Assembly: GCF_021130785.1 (NCBI RefSeq)
Contig: NC_060208.1
Location: 171,424,501-171,488,500, forward strand
DNA length: 64,000 bases
Reading direction: 5' to 3'
From: Homalodisca vitripennis
Lineage: Eukaryota; Arthropoda; Insecta; Hemiptera; Cicadellidae
Below, piece by piece: positions 43,878-55,239 of this stretch (its first letter is position 1; each line of letters starts with the position of its first letter). A program made the position numbers and the translations under genes. The notes under the pieces were generated by a model that saw nothing but the letters and a program-made list of their open reading frames with translations, was not told where the DNA came from and did not search any database.

Positions 43878-44538
43878 TAGTGATGAGAGAATCAAATACA
43901 TAATCGAATATTATTCTAATACAGGCCAGGTATTCAAATGCCTCAATATGAATTCGAATACTTTTGAAATGAATACAATTTCTATGGAAGAATCTAATTC
44001 AAACCTACAGTATTAATTAATTTGGACTAATAGTATTCAAATAACACTATATTGGAATAAGTAATTACAAATTTTTAAACTTGATAAAATGTATAATTGT
44101 AAAAATTTTAAATTAATAAATACATTTGTAAATAATAAAAACAAAATGAATGTTTATTTCACGTTGTTGTGTATAAACAAAATATGATTGAGATTTTTGG
44201 CTTCAATATATTTCTACGATCATTGGTAACAAAACCTGAAGTAGAAAAGAATCATTCAGTTGGGACTAAAGTAGCAAGTAACAAATTTTTTTTTTTTCTG
44301 AAGTTCATAAATTATGGGTATGACATGTTAGTAGGAGGCACAAAAAGGCAAAGGATATTCCCACCTTTTTTGGCAGGGCAATCCTAAATAACCAAAAACA
44401 GTGGATTACAGGAAGGAAGTAAGACAAGTCCAGACTCGTTTGTTAGAAATACTCAACACAAGTAAAGTATTCAAATACAATGGTGCTTTTGAATATACTG
44501 AATTCAAGTCTTTGAAGTATTCGGTTCTCCCATCACTA
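43878..44538. mobile_element. non-autonomous hAT element with 8-bp target duplication
   Basis: The 661-bp element starts TAGTGATGAGAGAATC and ends with the complement of TAGTGATGGGAGAACC. It is flanked by an exact GTAAATAC duplication (43870-43877 and 44539-44546). Subterminal parts are full of AGTATTCAAA / TTTGAATACT words, which may be transposase binding sites. No transposase is visible. Confidence 0.87.
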
Positions 44539-44585
44539 GTAAATACTCAGAATAGGTATAGAAATATAGGTTTAATTTGTAAATT

Positions 44586-45325
44586 GGTACTTTGGGATTA
44601 TACCGACCACACCAGTATGAAGAACACAAAAATATAAATTTATAGAAATAGACATGATAGAACGAAAAAAACAACTCTTTAATTGCAAAATTACAAACTT
44701 ACAAGCATTTCCAGGTATTGTGATCGGTATTTTTGTCGCTGTTATCTTATCTTTCTCGAGAATCCCGATTACGGCAGGCAGCGCGGCATCACATGATTTG
44801 CACTGTACATAATTGCCTTTCCATTACAATTCAATTTATATTTCTGATCAGCCCCTCTAGAATTTGATATTTTACTGATAGGTACTATCTCGAGGGATGT
44901 TTTTCTTTCCTTGACCGAAGGTGCTGCCGAAGCCCGCGCTGATGGCCGGAGGCACTCGCATTTTGGGTGGCGGAATGTGATCAAGAATAAAAACAAGTTT
45001 TGAGTGTTTTTTCAATAAAGAGTTTAGTTTTAGTTTGGTAATGTTTGTTTTTGTTGAATTTTTGTGTTTGGACAAATGTAGAGGTAAAACACGGAAGTAC
45101 AACAAAGCGACGAACCAGCTGAACGGGCGGCGAGACTCTGCAATCACGTTATCTACTAGACCGCTCGATTTTGACCTCTGTCTGAGGATGGGGAGGGGTT
45201 TGCGATAAGACAATTTCTGTTTTATATTGACGAAATATTGTTCTACGCTAATCTAGTAATCAGTAGAAGCAAAATGTCAAATAACGATTCATGTCTGGGT
45301 GTGGTCGGTATAATCCCAAAGTACC
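44586..45325. mobile_element. 740-bp element with 28-30-bp terminal inverted repeats
   Basis: The ends are near-perfect inverted repeats starting GGTACTTTGGGATTATACCG and continuing ACCACACC. The flanks are TGTAAATT and TGTAAATC; unit 1 shows the uninterrupted TGTAAATC, so an 8-bp duplication is likely. GG-start ends with 8-bp duplications would fit Merlin, but hAT and P types are not excluded. A 113-codon frame lies inside on the minus strand (44872-45213) with no recognised domain. Part of the interior resembles 62130-62205. Confidence 0.75.
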
Positions 45326-45569
45326 TGTAAATCTATAAAGTTCTTCAATATAATATATATAGCGTTTTCATAACAAGTTTAGGATGAAACTTATGTCCAT
45401 TTACTGTGTATATGTTATTAATCCTTCAGTTGCTGTGTTGTTTTCTGCTTAATTTTCTAGACAATTTCCATATGGAAAAATGTAAACATTTTGTTTGGGA
45501 CACTTGCTAACATGATCTAAAGCCAGCTAAAATAGTAATAATGTTCATTATTAAATGTAAACATTTGGG

Positions 45570-47065
45570 TAATTCTTTACAATCACTACAACTTCAATTT
45601 CTTTAATATTAAAATATATTACAAAGTGAACATTTTAAATTACATTTGAAACAAAAACAGGTGTCAGAAATATAAAATAACAAAAACAATTATGCAAATA
45701 AGTTGTAATTCTCTGTCCTTATCTAGTATTTGTTATATAATGACCTGCCAACTTCAAAGGTTTTAAACTAATAAAATATACCAGAAAGCAAACTTGTTTA
45801 ATAACTCTTCAGATGACTGCAGGTGTCCAAAGATGGTGCAGTTCTGTAAGAGGCCAACAAAACAATTAATTCTAAATATCTATATTATCAAATTAAACCT
45901 AATATTGTTATTTCTATTTGTATAAATATAATTTGTTTACAAAATAAATAGCGATGGAGATAGCGGGACAGTCATATCTTATGAATTACCATTTTATTTA
46001 TGAAAATATCATAAGTACACAAAAAGAGTGTTACATTTTTCAAAAGCAAGGTTTCATGCCTAAAACAGCAAATTGTAAAGTGTCCAATGATGAGTTGTCT
46101 ATAGCCTATATTAGTTTGTACAGTCTTTTTCATTTATACTAAATAAACTACTATAATATTGACATAATACAATCAATAATGGTTTTTTATCGATATTTAA
46201 ATTCGATTGTTTTGCCGGTCTCTTGTGGAACTGCACCCAAAAAACAAAATAATCTGAAAAACATATTTAAAAAATCTTGAATGAAGCAAACTAATCCTCT
46301 TCCCCCATCTATTATTTTTTATTATGTGACAAGTCAAATTCAATTATATTATGTCCTCAAAACTCTACAATGATGTGAATGTTGGTAGTATTATATAGGC
46401 ACTGGATAAAAATATTTTTCAAGGAAAATTGTGATTTTATTTTTTTATATACATTGTAATAGAAGAAAACCATGTTAATGAAAATTGGTGTCAAACAAAT
46501 GACGAAACAAATTATGCTAGACACCAGTATGATGTGATATCTTACAAGATTCCTAAAAATGGATTGGCACCTAGTTCAAATAATTTTTCTTTATAAATTA
46601 ACAACGGTTATCCAATAACTTTGAATGATTGTCATAGCGATACATGACCTGACTAGATTAGAAATGCTCCTGGCCATCAGAGCAGACTTAGGCGTCATTC
46701 TGCATTTTTCATTATTAACACTTTAAGTGCCAAGAATCAATTTAGTTGGCTTACAAGTAATTGTGAGAAGTGCAGAAAGCTGACTAGATCGGTTTTTTTA
46801 AGATTATTTACTCTTTCCAACACCTGTAATCATTGCATATGTTATTAAAAATGTAATATATTTCAAGAGAGATAAAAATTGAAGTTGATATATCCTGTAA
46901 TATAAATATGATAAAAGGGCAAAGGTTTACATTGTTTGATTTACTTTTTATTTTATTTTGTCTTTGTAACACCTGTTTTTGTCTCAGATGTAATTTAAAA
47001 TATTCACTATATATTTCATTATTAAAGAAATTAAAGTTTTAGTAATTGTAGAGAATTACACTGTT
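45570..47065. repeat. inverted pair of a 115-bp segment
   Basis: About 45575-45690 (CAATTTCTTTAATATTAAAA ... AACAGGTGTC) recurs in reverse at about 46950-47065, with the inner sides facing each other over 1.26 kb. The segment is the end of the duplicated unit at 42.4-45.7 kb. No coding content was found between the arms. Confidence 0.55.
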
Positions 47066-48640
47066 TTTCTTCGTCAAAGTACTGAAAGAATTATTGTCCA
47101 AATATGGAAAGAATGACTTGTTAAATATATTGAATGAATGACTCGTATAATATATTACAGTTTTTACCATTTGATTTGTTTGGCTTTACCAAATTTTTTA
47201 CATAGCCCTGGAGATGAGCAAGACATTACTATTATACTTTCATTAGATTTTATAGATAGATATTTTTTACATCCAAATACACACAATTTGGGAATAAAGG
47301 GGTTAAGTTATATAATTATTTGCACAAACTCTCAAATAATAATAATATTGTAGTATAACTTTTAAAATAGTTTAAAATGTTTGATGGAATTTTTAAAATT
47401 CGTTTGATATTTTTTGCCAATTATTTTGGTAGTTAAAATATAAATTTAACTGAAATTAGCGTGATGGTATATATAAATATCAAAACACAACAACAGTATA
47501 ATTAGACAGTGTGACAGAAACTACTGTCATGCTACGAACTACGTCACACTACATCAATTGTCATCATTATGAATAGTCCTTCCAGCTCGATTGGAAGAAG
47601 TAGGTAGATTTCGTGAAAAGTGAAACATTTTAATTTATTTCTAATGGAATTTACGAGTACTCATATCTTGAAAACTGTTCAAAATAAAATTGTTTGTGAC
47701 AAAAAGTTTAGGAAATTTTATATGCATTCCAATACACCTTTAATTTGTTTAGTTCCAAAAGTTTATGTATGTTGTGAATTTTTTTAATTCAAAAGGTTGT
47801 CTTATTAGAATGTAATGTACCAAGGTGGTTAATGGCCCTAGCCAAGACACACACACACACACACACACACGCGCACGCACGCACGCACACACATATTATA
47901 TATATATATATAGCTCCAATATAAAAATTCTGTAAACGGGAGTTTATAGTACTAATTAGGGGGACAAAAGAATTATTTTCAAAATGGGGATGCCCACCCC
48001 CATGCCCCCCCAATACCCAAAGCAGTTTTGAATTGGCAACTAATACCTTGTGACGCCTCAAATAGAAGCTCATAAAAAATGAGCTTCATATATATGAATT
48101 GTGCAATTCTACTATATTATGTAACTATTCATAAAGATCAAATAGTCTATCCTCTGTCAACTTTAATGTGATAATATAAATTAAAAAGCACAAAATGTTT
48201 CTACTTCAAAAAAAATTGTTTTTTTGCACATTTAAAGATTTGTGATTCTAATAAAGTATTACTTTTAAATTTGAAATTACTGCTTTTTAAAATTCAAATT
48301 TTAAATGTTTCCACTTTACACAATTTTTTATATCAAGCTTAAAATTCATATTTTTATATTAGATATGTAATAAACAATTAACGATAAATATCTTCAGTTT
48401 GCTCCAGAATTTTAATTGTATTCTTTCCAATAATTTATCACAAAGGGTGTTTCTCATTTTTAAACTTTGCACTTTGCAGAGCATTTCCTAAAGCTTTGAA
48501 TACACCAACAACTAGATCCTATTAACCTAAAAATTTTGCTAAGTTGTAAGTTGTTTCTTAATGCTATAGTAAACAAATTAACAAGGAGCAGACTTTTTGA
48601 TCAACTTATGTAGTTTTACCAGATTTAATTAATTTTCCAT
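45701..48640. other. intergenic AT-rich DNA upstream of the zinc-finger exon
   Basis: Apart from the inverted segment and the microsatellite, I see nothing coding. A 5' exon of the zinc-finger gene may lie here but I could not identify it. Confidence 0.4.
47846..47912. repeat. compound microsatellite (AC)n-(GCAC)n-(TA)n
   Basis: AC dinucleotides pass into GCAC units and then, after a short break, into TA dinucleotides. Confidence 0.95.
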
Positions 48641-48663
48641 TGAAAGTTTCTTTTATTTTCCAG

Positions 48664-49848
48664 ATGAAAACTCAAAATCGTCAGGTTTGTGAATTCTGTA
48701 ACAAACAGTTTGCATCATTTTCAAATCGCAACAAACATATAAAGAATATTCATATGAAGACTGCTGATGATGAACCTAAAATTAAACTACTATGTACGCA
48801 GTGTGGCATGCAGTTTTCGGCTAAATCCAGCTTACAGCGTCACATGGATACAGTACATTCTTTTGAATCTGCAAAATGTTATTATTGTCACAAATGCACT
48901 TTTAAAACCCTTCGCTTGTATTCTCTGCAGAGACATATCTTAGGAGTTCATGATAGTGGCAAGGATCAACTGAAAACTTTACCAAATCCATTCAAGTGCA
49001 GTATTTGTGGTGTTCAGTTTCAGTACTCAACCAGTCTGAAGCGTCATGAGAAGAAAACTCATAAAATTGGTGATGTTCCTTCCCGTCAGATTAAAATTAA
49101 GTGTCCAGTTTGTAGCTTTACTGCTTGTGGCATTGGTTGTGTAAAATCCATACATGATCATTTTAAAAATGTTCACAGTATTGAAATAACTAAAGAGAAT
49201 CTTTACTTTGACTCTCTAGAGAAATTTTATACTTGGAAAAAAGACACGGAAAAGAAAACAACAAGTTTCTTTTGTAAAGCATATTCAAACTCTCGAATGT
49301 TACTGTATCGCTGTCATAGATGTGGAATGTATAGAAAACGTGGAACAAACAAACGTAAACCAAAAACTAAAGGATCTTGTAAAATGAATGCTTTTTGTCC
49401 AGCCAGAATTAAAGTTAAAGTGTTAGAAAACCAGTCTGTAAATGTCATATATATTTCAAATCATGTAGGCCATGAAAATGAATTGAAGCACCTTCATTTA
49501 ACAAAAGAAGATAGAAGTAAAACTGTTACTACAGTAGTAACAAAAGATTCATGTAAGAAAGTTTTTAAAAGAGTTAAAAATGCTCTCACAAAAAGGTCCA
49601 AACCAAATAAGTCAAAAAGAATCCAGTTGATGAATGAAAGTAATACTGTAACAACTGAGAAAGCTGTCACCCTTAATAATGAACTAAACCAACCTAATTT
49701 CCTGAGTATTGCAGCTTGGATCCAAGAGTTCAATATGGCTGAGGAAATTGTGTTGTTAGTAAATGGAGAAGAAGAAACTGAAGAACATCTAGTAGTAGAA
49801 CTAATAGATGAAGATCCTACTTGTATAGGAGAAATAATCTTAGACTAG
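48664..49848 (+). CDS. C2H2 zinc-finger protein with WRKY/GCM1-like module
   Basis: The reading frame codes for 394 residues from the ATG at 48664. This ATG directly follows a strong splice acceptor (TTTCTTTTATTTTCCAG), so an upstream 5' exon outside my recognition is likely. Eight codons upstream of it are also open. Five C2H2 fingers are visible: C9/C12-H25/H30, C44/C47-H60/H65, C75/C78-H91/H96, C112/C115-H128/H133, and C147/C150-H166/H171. Next comes a module with C217/C220 and C239-x5-C245-x21-H267-x2-H270, a spacing like the WRKY/GCM1 zinc fold found in many transposases and in proteins derived from them. The tail from about 345 is acidic. It is a probable nuclear DNA-binding protein; the target is unknown. 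It could be a host gene or a domesticated transposon piece. No terminal inverted repeats were seen around it. Confidence 0.75.
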   Translation: MKTQNRQVCEFCNKQFASFSNRNKHIKNIHMKTADDEPKIKLLCTQCGMQFSAKSSLQRHMDTVHSFESAKCYYCHKCTFKTLRLYSLQRHILGVHDSGKDQLKTLPNPFKCSICGVQFQYSTSLKRHEKKTHKIGDVPSRQIKIKCPVCSFTACGIGCVKSIHDHFKNVHSIEITKENLYFDSLEKFYTWKKDTEKKTTSFFCKAYSNSRMLLYRCHRCGMYRKRGTNKRKPKTKGSCKMNAFCPARIKVKVLENQSVNVIYISNHVGHENELKHLHLTKEDRSKTVTTVVTKDSCKKVFKRVKNALTKRSKPNKSKRIQLMNESNTVTTEKAVTLNNELNQPNFLSIAAWIQEFNMAEEIVLLVNGEEETEEHLVVELIDEDPTCIGEIILD

Positions 49849-51036
49849 TCAAATTGTCAAGAAAAAATACGTACTGTGAGGAGGGAGATATGGCAGATGA
49901 ATTAGAAAGTATGAATATTAAAACAAAATATAGAAATCACTGAAGGTATCAAAGTATTTCTATGTTACTGAAAACAGTCCGTGTCTAAGCAAAGAGCAGC
50001 ACAGTCAGGTCGCAAAATAAGAGTAAAGGTAACCAAATAATGCTAATAATACTTCACACTATAATATTTATTAATTTAAAATCTAATTACACTTAGAAGC
50101 AATACATTTACTTAAATGCTCCTCCTTTCTTACATGTATCCAAGCCTTTATCTGTTCCATTTTTCCACTTTTCATAAATGCTCTCTTCTTGAAATCTCCC
50201 TCAATATCTCAACTCGCCTCACTCTCACTATCACCGTGTACTTAATCTGCTCCCTCTTACTTTCTCTTAAGTTTAGTCTGCTATTTCTAACCATTCTTTG
50301 ATCACTATTCTTAACCTATCACCACATCAACCTGTTCTATGCCTATTGCCTTTTGTTTTCTGCTACTGTATGCCTTCTATCCCATATACTAAACTTTCTT
50401 TCATCATAGTACCTTTAAATTTCACCCTTGAATCAAATATTTTTCCTCTTCATTTTTGTTTTCTTCTTGTGAAGGGGCTAAAAAGTACAAAGATGCATTC
50501 CAAAATCACCAAGAACAATCAAAATTCATGTCATAGTTAATGTTCAACATTGTTGAAATTCCCCTAATGCAGCATCTAACAGATACGCCAAAATCTAAAT
50601 TAGTGGCCGTTTTAAGAAATGGAAAGACATGACAAGTTTATCAACGTTACCTTTATATATTTTAATAAATGGTACCATATAAATGTGAATGGTACCAATA
50701 TTGTACAGTATTAAAAAATATTCCTAGGAAAGGATTTTTCAACTTCTGTCAAAATGAACCAAATGAAACATTTATTACCCTTCTTTCTTATGACAATGTT
50801 TAATTAAATCATCTATATAGTCTATATTGTGGGTACAATGTATAGAGTTTAAATCAATGTCCAAGTTATAGGCCTTGCTCAATAAGATCTTTGTTCAGTT
50901 TATAATGAGTAATGTAGTAATTAGTAATGTAAGTTGATTCCAACTAAAATATTTCTAAGTTACTGGGAGGCAATTGAATGTATCCTTTTATAAAAAAAAT
51001 AAAGTTAATATAACGTTTTACACACTAATCTTTTAA
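49849..51036. other. region after the zinc-finger exon
   Basis: It includes the probable 3' UTR and intergenic DNA. A marked pyrimidine-rich strand covers about 50120-50470. A possible AATAAA occurs near 50997-51002. No other gene is recognised. Confidence 0.4.
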
Positions 51037-51747
51037 TCCTTTGAATGCCAATGTCCAATTTTACTGGATGTCAAAAGTTGTATGAAAAGTGTCAATGTCC
51101 GATTCTAACGGACGTCAAAAGTTGGCCAAAAAGTGCCAACATCCGATTTTACCAGATGTTCGGGAAAAAAAATCACTAAAATCAAACACTTTATAGTTTT
51201 AAACTAATATCATATAAAATTGTTTGTGACGAACTGTTCTTTTCAAAATAAATTGTTATAGTACACTTCCAATCAATTTACTTTAACAAAAATCAATCTA
51301 GAACTCACATATAAACATTTTTGGTTGACGTGGCTGCTGGAAACAATGTGACATTAGTTTCTTAAAAGTGGTGTAAGTCACTCATTATTGAGGATAATGA
51401 TATACATTTTTCAAGATTTATAGACAATTGAAAACCCTTTCCAGTGATATGGACAAAGAAAAGGATATGAATTTTTGAGTTATGCCAATTTGGTTGAAAA
51501 ATAAAATTTAAATAAATTCTGGAATTGTTTTAAGTAAGTCCATTTTTGGTATTCCTAAATTTAATTTGATGGTAACTTTGTTATTTTATGTTAATTAGGC
51601 AGTTTTCAGAGAAAAATTAACAAAAATTATGTTGATAGCTTATAAAATAACAAGCTGTGAATTCTTTACTGAAACCTTTCAAAATGCCCTCAAAAGGGCT
51701 GACACTTTTAGGTGCACCCACTCAATAAATACTTGGCACTCAAAGGG
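51037..51747. mobile_element. piggyBac-type MITE C
   Basis: TTAA (51033-51036) precedes TCCTTTGAATGCCAA. The right end, read inward, is CCCTTTGAGTGCCAAGT, followed outside by TTTA, a probable changed TTAA. Three palindromic words of the form TGTCCGATTNTAACGGACG or variants lie near the left end (51051, 51095 and 51139). At 711 bp it has no transposase. Size, target site and layout match elements A and B. Confidence 0.7.
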
Positions 51748-52841
51748 TTTACACTATCAATGTTGAATTTACACTTAAAAACCACTGTTATTTTTTTTAA
51801 TATTCTCAGGAAAAGATATTAATCATCCCAAAATAAAAGAAAGTTTTGAAATAAAATTAACTTAAAAGCACTGTTTTCACAAAAACCAAATAAAATAAAA
51901 TTGTATTATATTTCAAAAAATCTCATAAAAATAAAATCATCGTATACTGTAAGTTCTTTCAAATCAAAATTAAAAATTATTTTCAAACAAAAAATAGTAT
52001 CATTGTTGTATTAAAAAACTATCACTAACAGTTTTTAAACTAATAAATGGTCTTAAACTCCAAATAATTAGCGCAAAGAATAAAGCAGTAAAATTGAGTA
52101 TTACTATATAACTAGAACGTATCGTAGAAACACTATTATTTCTCACAGAATCAAATTTCTCTTTAAATTTTCAATTCAGTTGATGCAAAACTCAACATAC
52201 ACTATGATTCTTTCTCTTGCCCATATAATAATTATTACATACAGTTTGTAGACTTTCTTTTAAATATATAAATTAATAATCCAAAATACACAAAAACCTC
52301 TACATTAGTATTGAGAATCCTACTTTTATTAATTAACGAAAATCTAAAATAAAATAAACACTTACGCAATATCCCATACAGGTCTGGTTGGATAAAACTA
52401 AAATCAAAGTAAATGTATATACATACACGACTACTGGAAGCGGCCGCAATCTTATAGCCGCAAAACCTATTTTTGTATTTGTATTGTACCAATTTATTGT
52501 TGTTTTTATATTCGCTTGTCTACTTTTTACTTATTTACAAACTAATTGTTCAATATTGTTAATTTAAATAATGATACGATCTCATCAGTTTATGTTCTAT
52601 GAAGTTTTATTTTTTGATTTCAGGAGGTGGACAACAATGTTATTATGGCATAATAGAAAAAAATGTAATTTTCATTGTGTTACAAATTAAGGGATTGGTA
52701 GAAAAGTTTTCCCTTGACAAATTTTAAGAATTTTCACATATGAAGTTTACTTAACTGCTACTTGTCATCTGGATCCAAACATAGTGTTAATTGAACACAC
52801 ATTTATATTTAAAAAATGTATCATAATTGCTTTATTTAACA
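51748..52841. other. AT-rich DNA, no recognised content
   Basis: Only short spurious reading frames are present. Confidence 0.4.
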
Positions 52842-53292
52842 CAGGAAAATCTCGATTATCCGCTGGGTTGATTGGTGCTAATATCATAGATAGACAAATT
52901 TTGTGAATAATCCGTAAAACTGTCGATAGTGGTTAGAAATGGCCAGAATTTAAAATGGTTAGAACTTGACTTAATTCAGTTAATATTTACAACAACAAAA
53001 ACAGACAGCACTTATAATTACTACAAAATAATGTACTCATCTGAAAATATAAAATTGTGCTTGAATCAAACAAAACTAGATTATGTATTATAGTTCTCTT
53101 AAGTCTTTAATAAGTTATTCATAAAACAGTCGGCTAAGTACTTGTTTTTATTTTTATTACAAGTACCTTTTTTGTTAGTGAAAGTCTTAAAATTGTTTCC
53201 GTAAATTCTATTTTTTTAGGTAAATTTTTATCACAGATGTCACAGATAATTCACAAAAAAGATAATTGGGTGGCGGATAATCGAGCCAACTG
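52842..53292. mobile_element. pogo/Tigger-like MITE
   Basis: The left end reads CAGGAAAATCTCGATTATCC, then GCTGGG. The right end, read inward, is CAGTTGGCTCGATTATCC, then GCCACCC. TA follows the right end and CA, a likely changed TA, precedes the left. It is 451 bp and codes for nothing visible. Confidence 0.72.
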
Positions 53293-53699
53293 TATTTACA
53301 TATCAACTCTTTATTTTACAATGCAAAGATAGGCTTAAATAATCCTTTCTTTGCTTAGCCTTAACATTTAAGTTTTATTATAAACTTTACAAGGCATAAA
53401 AAATTATAGAATACAATTTAATTAACTTTGTTATGAGAAACATTTTAATTTATTGTATCCAAAAATGTAGGAAACCAAAAAAGTAATTTTATACTTTTAT
53501 TGTTAAATAAAGTAACATTCTAGATGTCTGTTTATTTAAATACCCAAGATATTTTACAGTACAGTGTGTCATAATTATAATTTATTTCCCCAATTTAACA
53601 TACTAACTGCTACAGTATTCACTATCCTTGTTAGTCTTTAGTGTCAGCACTTAAAATGTAATGTGGCAGAGCACTGTGATAATTTTGAAGTTATGTTTG

Positions 53700-54300
53700 A
53701 GGTATGATGATGTCACTGTCACTCGATGGGATTTTGCTGAGCGATATTCAATATTTTTACATTGGTCTTATGTATAACCATGGTGGCAATAATAAAATAG
53801 AATAAATAAATTTTTAAACAAATTGAGTACAATTATGTATATGAGGTTTCAACATGTGACATTTTTATTCATAGAGGTAAAAGAGTAATAGAGTAAATTT
53901 ATACATTTGTGACAAGATTTCGCTTTTAGTTATTAAGGTTATCAAACTTTTATTATTTTATCATTGCTATGAAACTTAATAATTGAAAATGTGAATGTAT
54001 CATGTGGCAAGATGTCTCGAGAAAGATGTTATCTGTAAACTTTTAATTTTGCATGAAACTTTATTTCTACATAGATAAAATGGACTTTCTTGAGTGCATG
54101 TCTACCGATGGAATTTGGCTGAGCGTTATTCAAGCCTATAACGCTGGAGGCTGTCACAATTTCTCTTTTATCTGTTGGGGGATGTAAATATTTCTTTCTG
54201 TATGATTGTACGTCTATCTATCTGAACGCATAATATATTATGCATGAAATGAGCTATAGGTTGGACATTTGCAATCTCAGTGAATCTTGTTACGTGACAC
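53700..54300 (+). repeat. dispersed repeat family R, copy 3
   Basis: GATGGGATTTTGCTGAGCGA, ATATTTTTACATTGGTCTTA, CATGGTGGCAA and GAATGTATCATGTGGCAAGA all align with the 10.4-10.9 kb copy. A second GATGGAATTTGGCTGAGCG at about 54112 suggests two overlapping copies. Confidence 0.6.
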
Positions 54301-54799
54301 ATGTGACATACTCGTACCTTGTTCTTATATCTAAGCATTGCATATGCAAAAATTGTTCAATTTTGTGTGAATGAGTATAAAAGATCTTTACAAACTTTTA
54401 ACAATTTATTATATTAATTATGGGATATAGAATTATGTAATGCAGTCTTATCAATGTAAGAATCTGTCTAAATGTGCTTCAGTAACTGAACAATCAAATA
54501 GTAATTGTATTTTAGATGTCTGTTTATTGAATGTAATTTGAATCTTCAAAATAACATCAGGGCTTTTGGGATTGCTTTAACAAAATAAAAGAAATATTTT
54601 TTATTTTATGTAAAATTCGCTTCAGTGACAATATCACTGTAACTTCCTAGGAAATATGTACATTTTCCTCAAAAAATTAAAAATATAAATATATACTTTT
54701 TATTTCTTATATCAGATCTATGCAACTGAATCTTCCTGTTTAAACTACTTAACAATTTAACGATTAATCACTGAACAATTTTTTGTTTCAGTGAACGAT

Positions 54800-54830
54800 G
54801 GTAAATGTCCGGAAAAGTCCTGTTTCCTTT
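54800..54830 (-). repeat. end fragment of the small foldback family
   Basis: AAATGTCCGGAAAAGTCCTG followed by TTTCC matches the right arm of the 26.04-kb element. Confidence 0.55.
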
Positions 54831-54875
54831 ATAAGATTTAATATTCAAATTTCCTATTACTCTTCTAAAACATAC

Positions 54876-54879
<4 letters not shown>

Positions 54880-54929
<50 letters not shown>
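54880..54929. repeat. (TA)n microsatellite
   Basis: About 50 bp of pure TA dinucleotides. Confidence 0.97.
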
Positions 54930-54931
<2 letters not shown>

Positions 54932-55239
54932 AGCTTATCCTCAGCAAATTTAAAAAAGATTATCGGGTTAGAAAATTACCAGACATTTTCTAATGTAAGT
55001 CTACATTTTACATCAAATGTGTTTGTTAAACTATGACATAGTATCGTTGAAAAAGTGTTTCAGATGGAGAAATAAAATTATTTAAATCATTAATCAGTGT
55101 AGTAACAGGTCAGGCCAAGATTTTGATCTTTGTGTAACTCCTGATTGAACATCAAAAGTTAATTACCTGAAGCCATTGTAAATAACAAACTGAGCCCTGT
55201 TTATGATATGACTTTATTAACTAACAGACTAGATGAGAT

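Larger units (their letters stand above)
42453..45700 (+). repeat. tandem duplication of a host unit carrying three DNA transposons
   Basis: Unit 1 (42453-43698) and unit 2 (43699 to about 45700) both begin TGTAACCATAACATAAC. They share TTATTGTGATTTGGATAAAT, AGGTATAGAA, CATGATCTAAAGCCAGC and the end ACAAAAACAGGTGTC. Without the inserts each is about 0.6 kb. Unit 1 is split by a hAT-like element; unit 2 by a hAT element and a 740-bp element. Each unit provides the empty-site sequence for the other's inserts. Confidence 0.72.
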
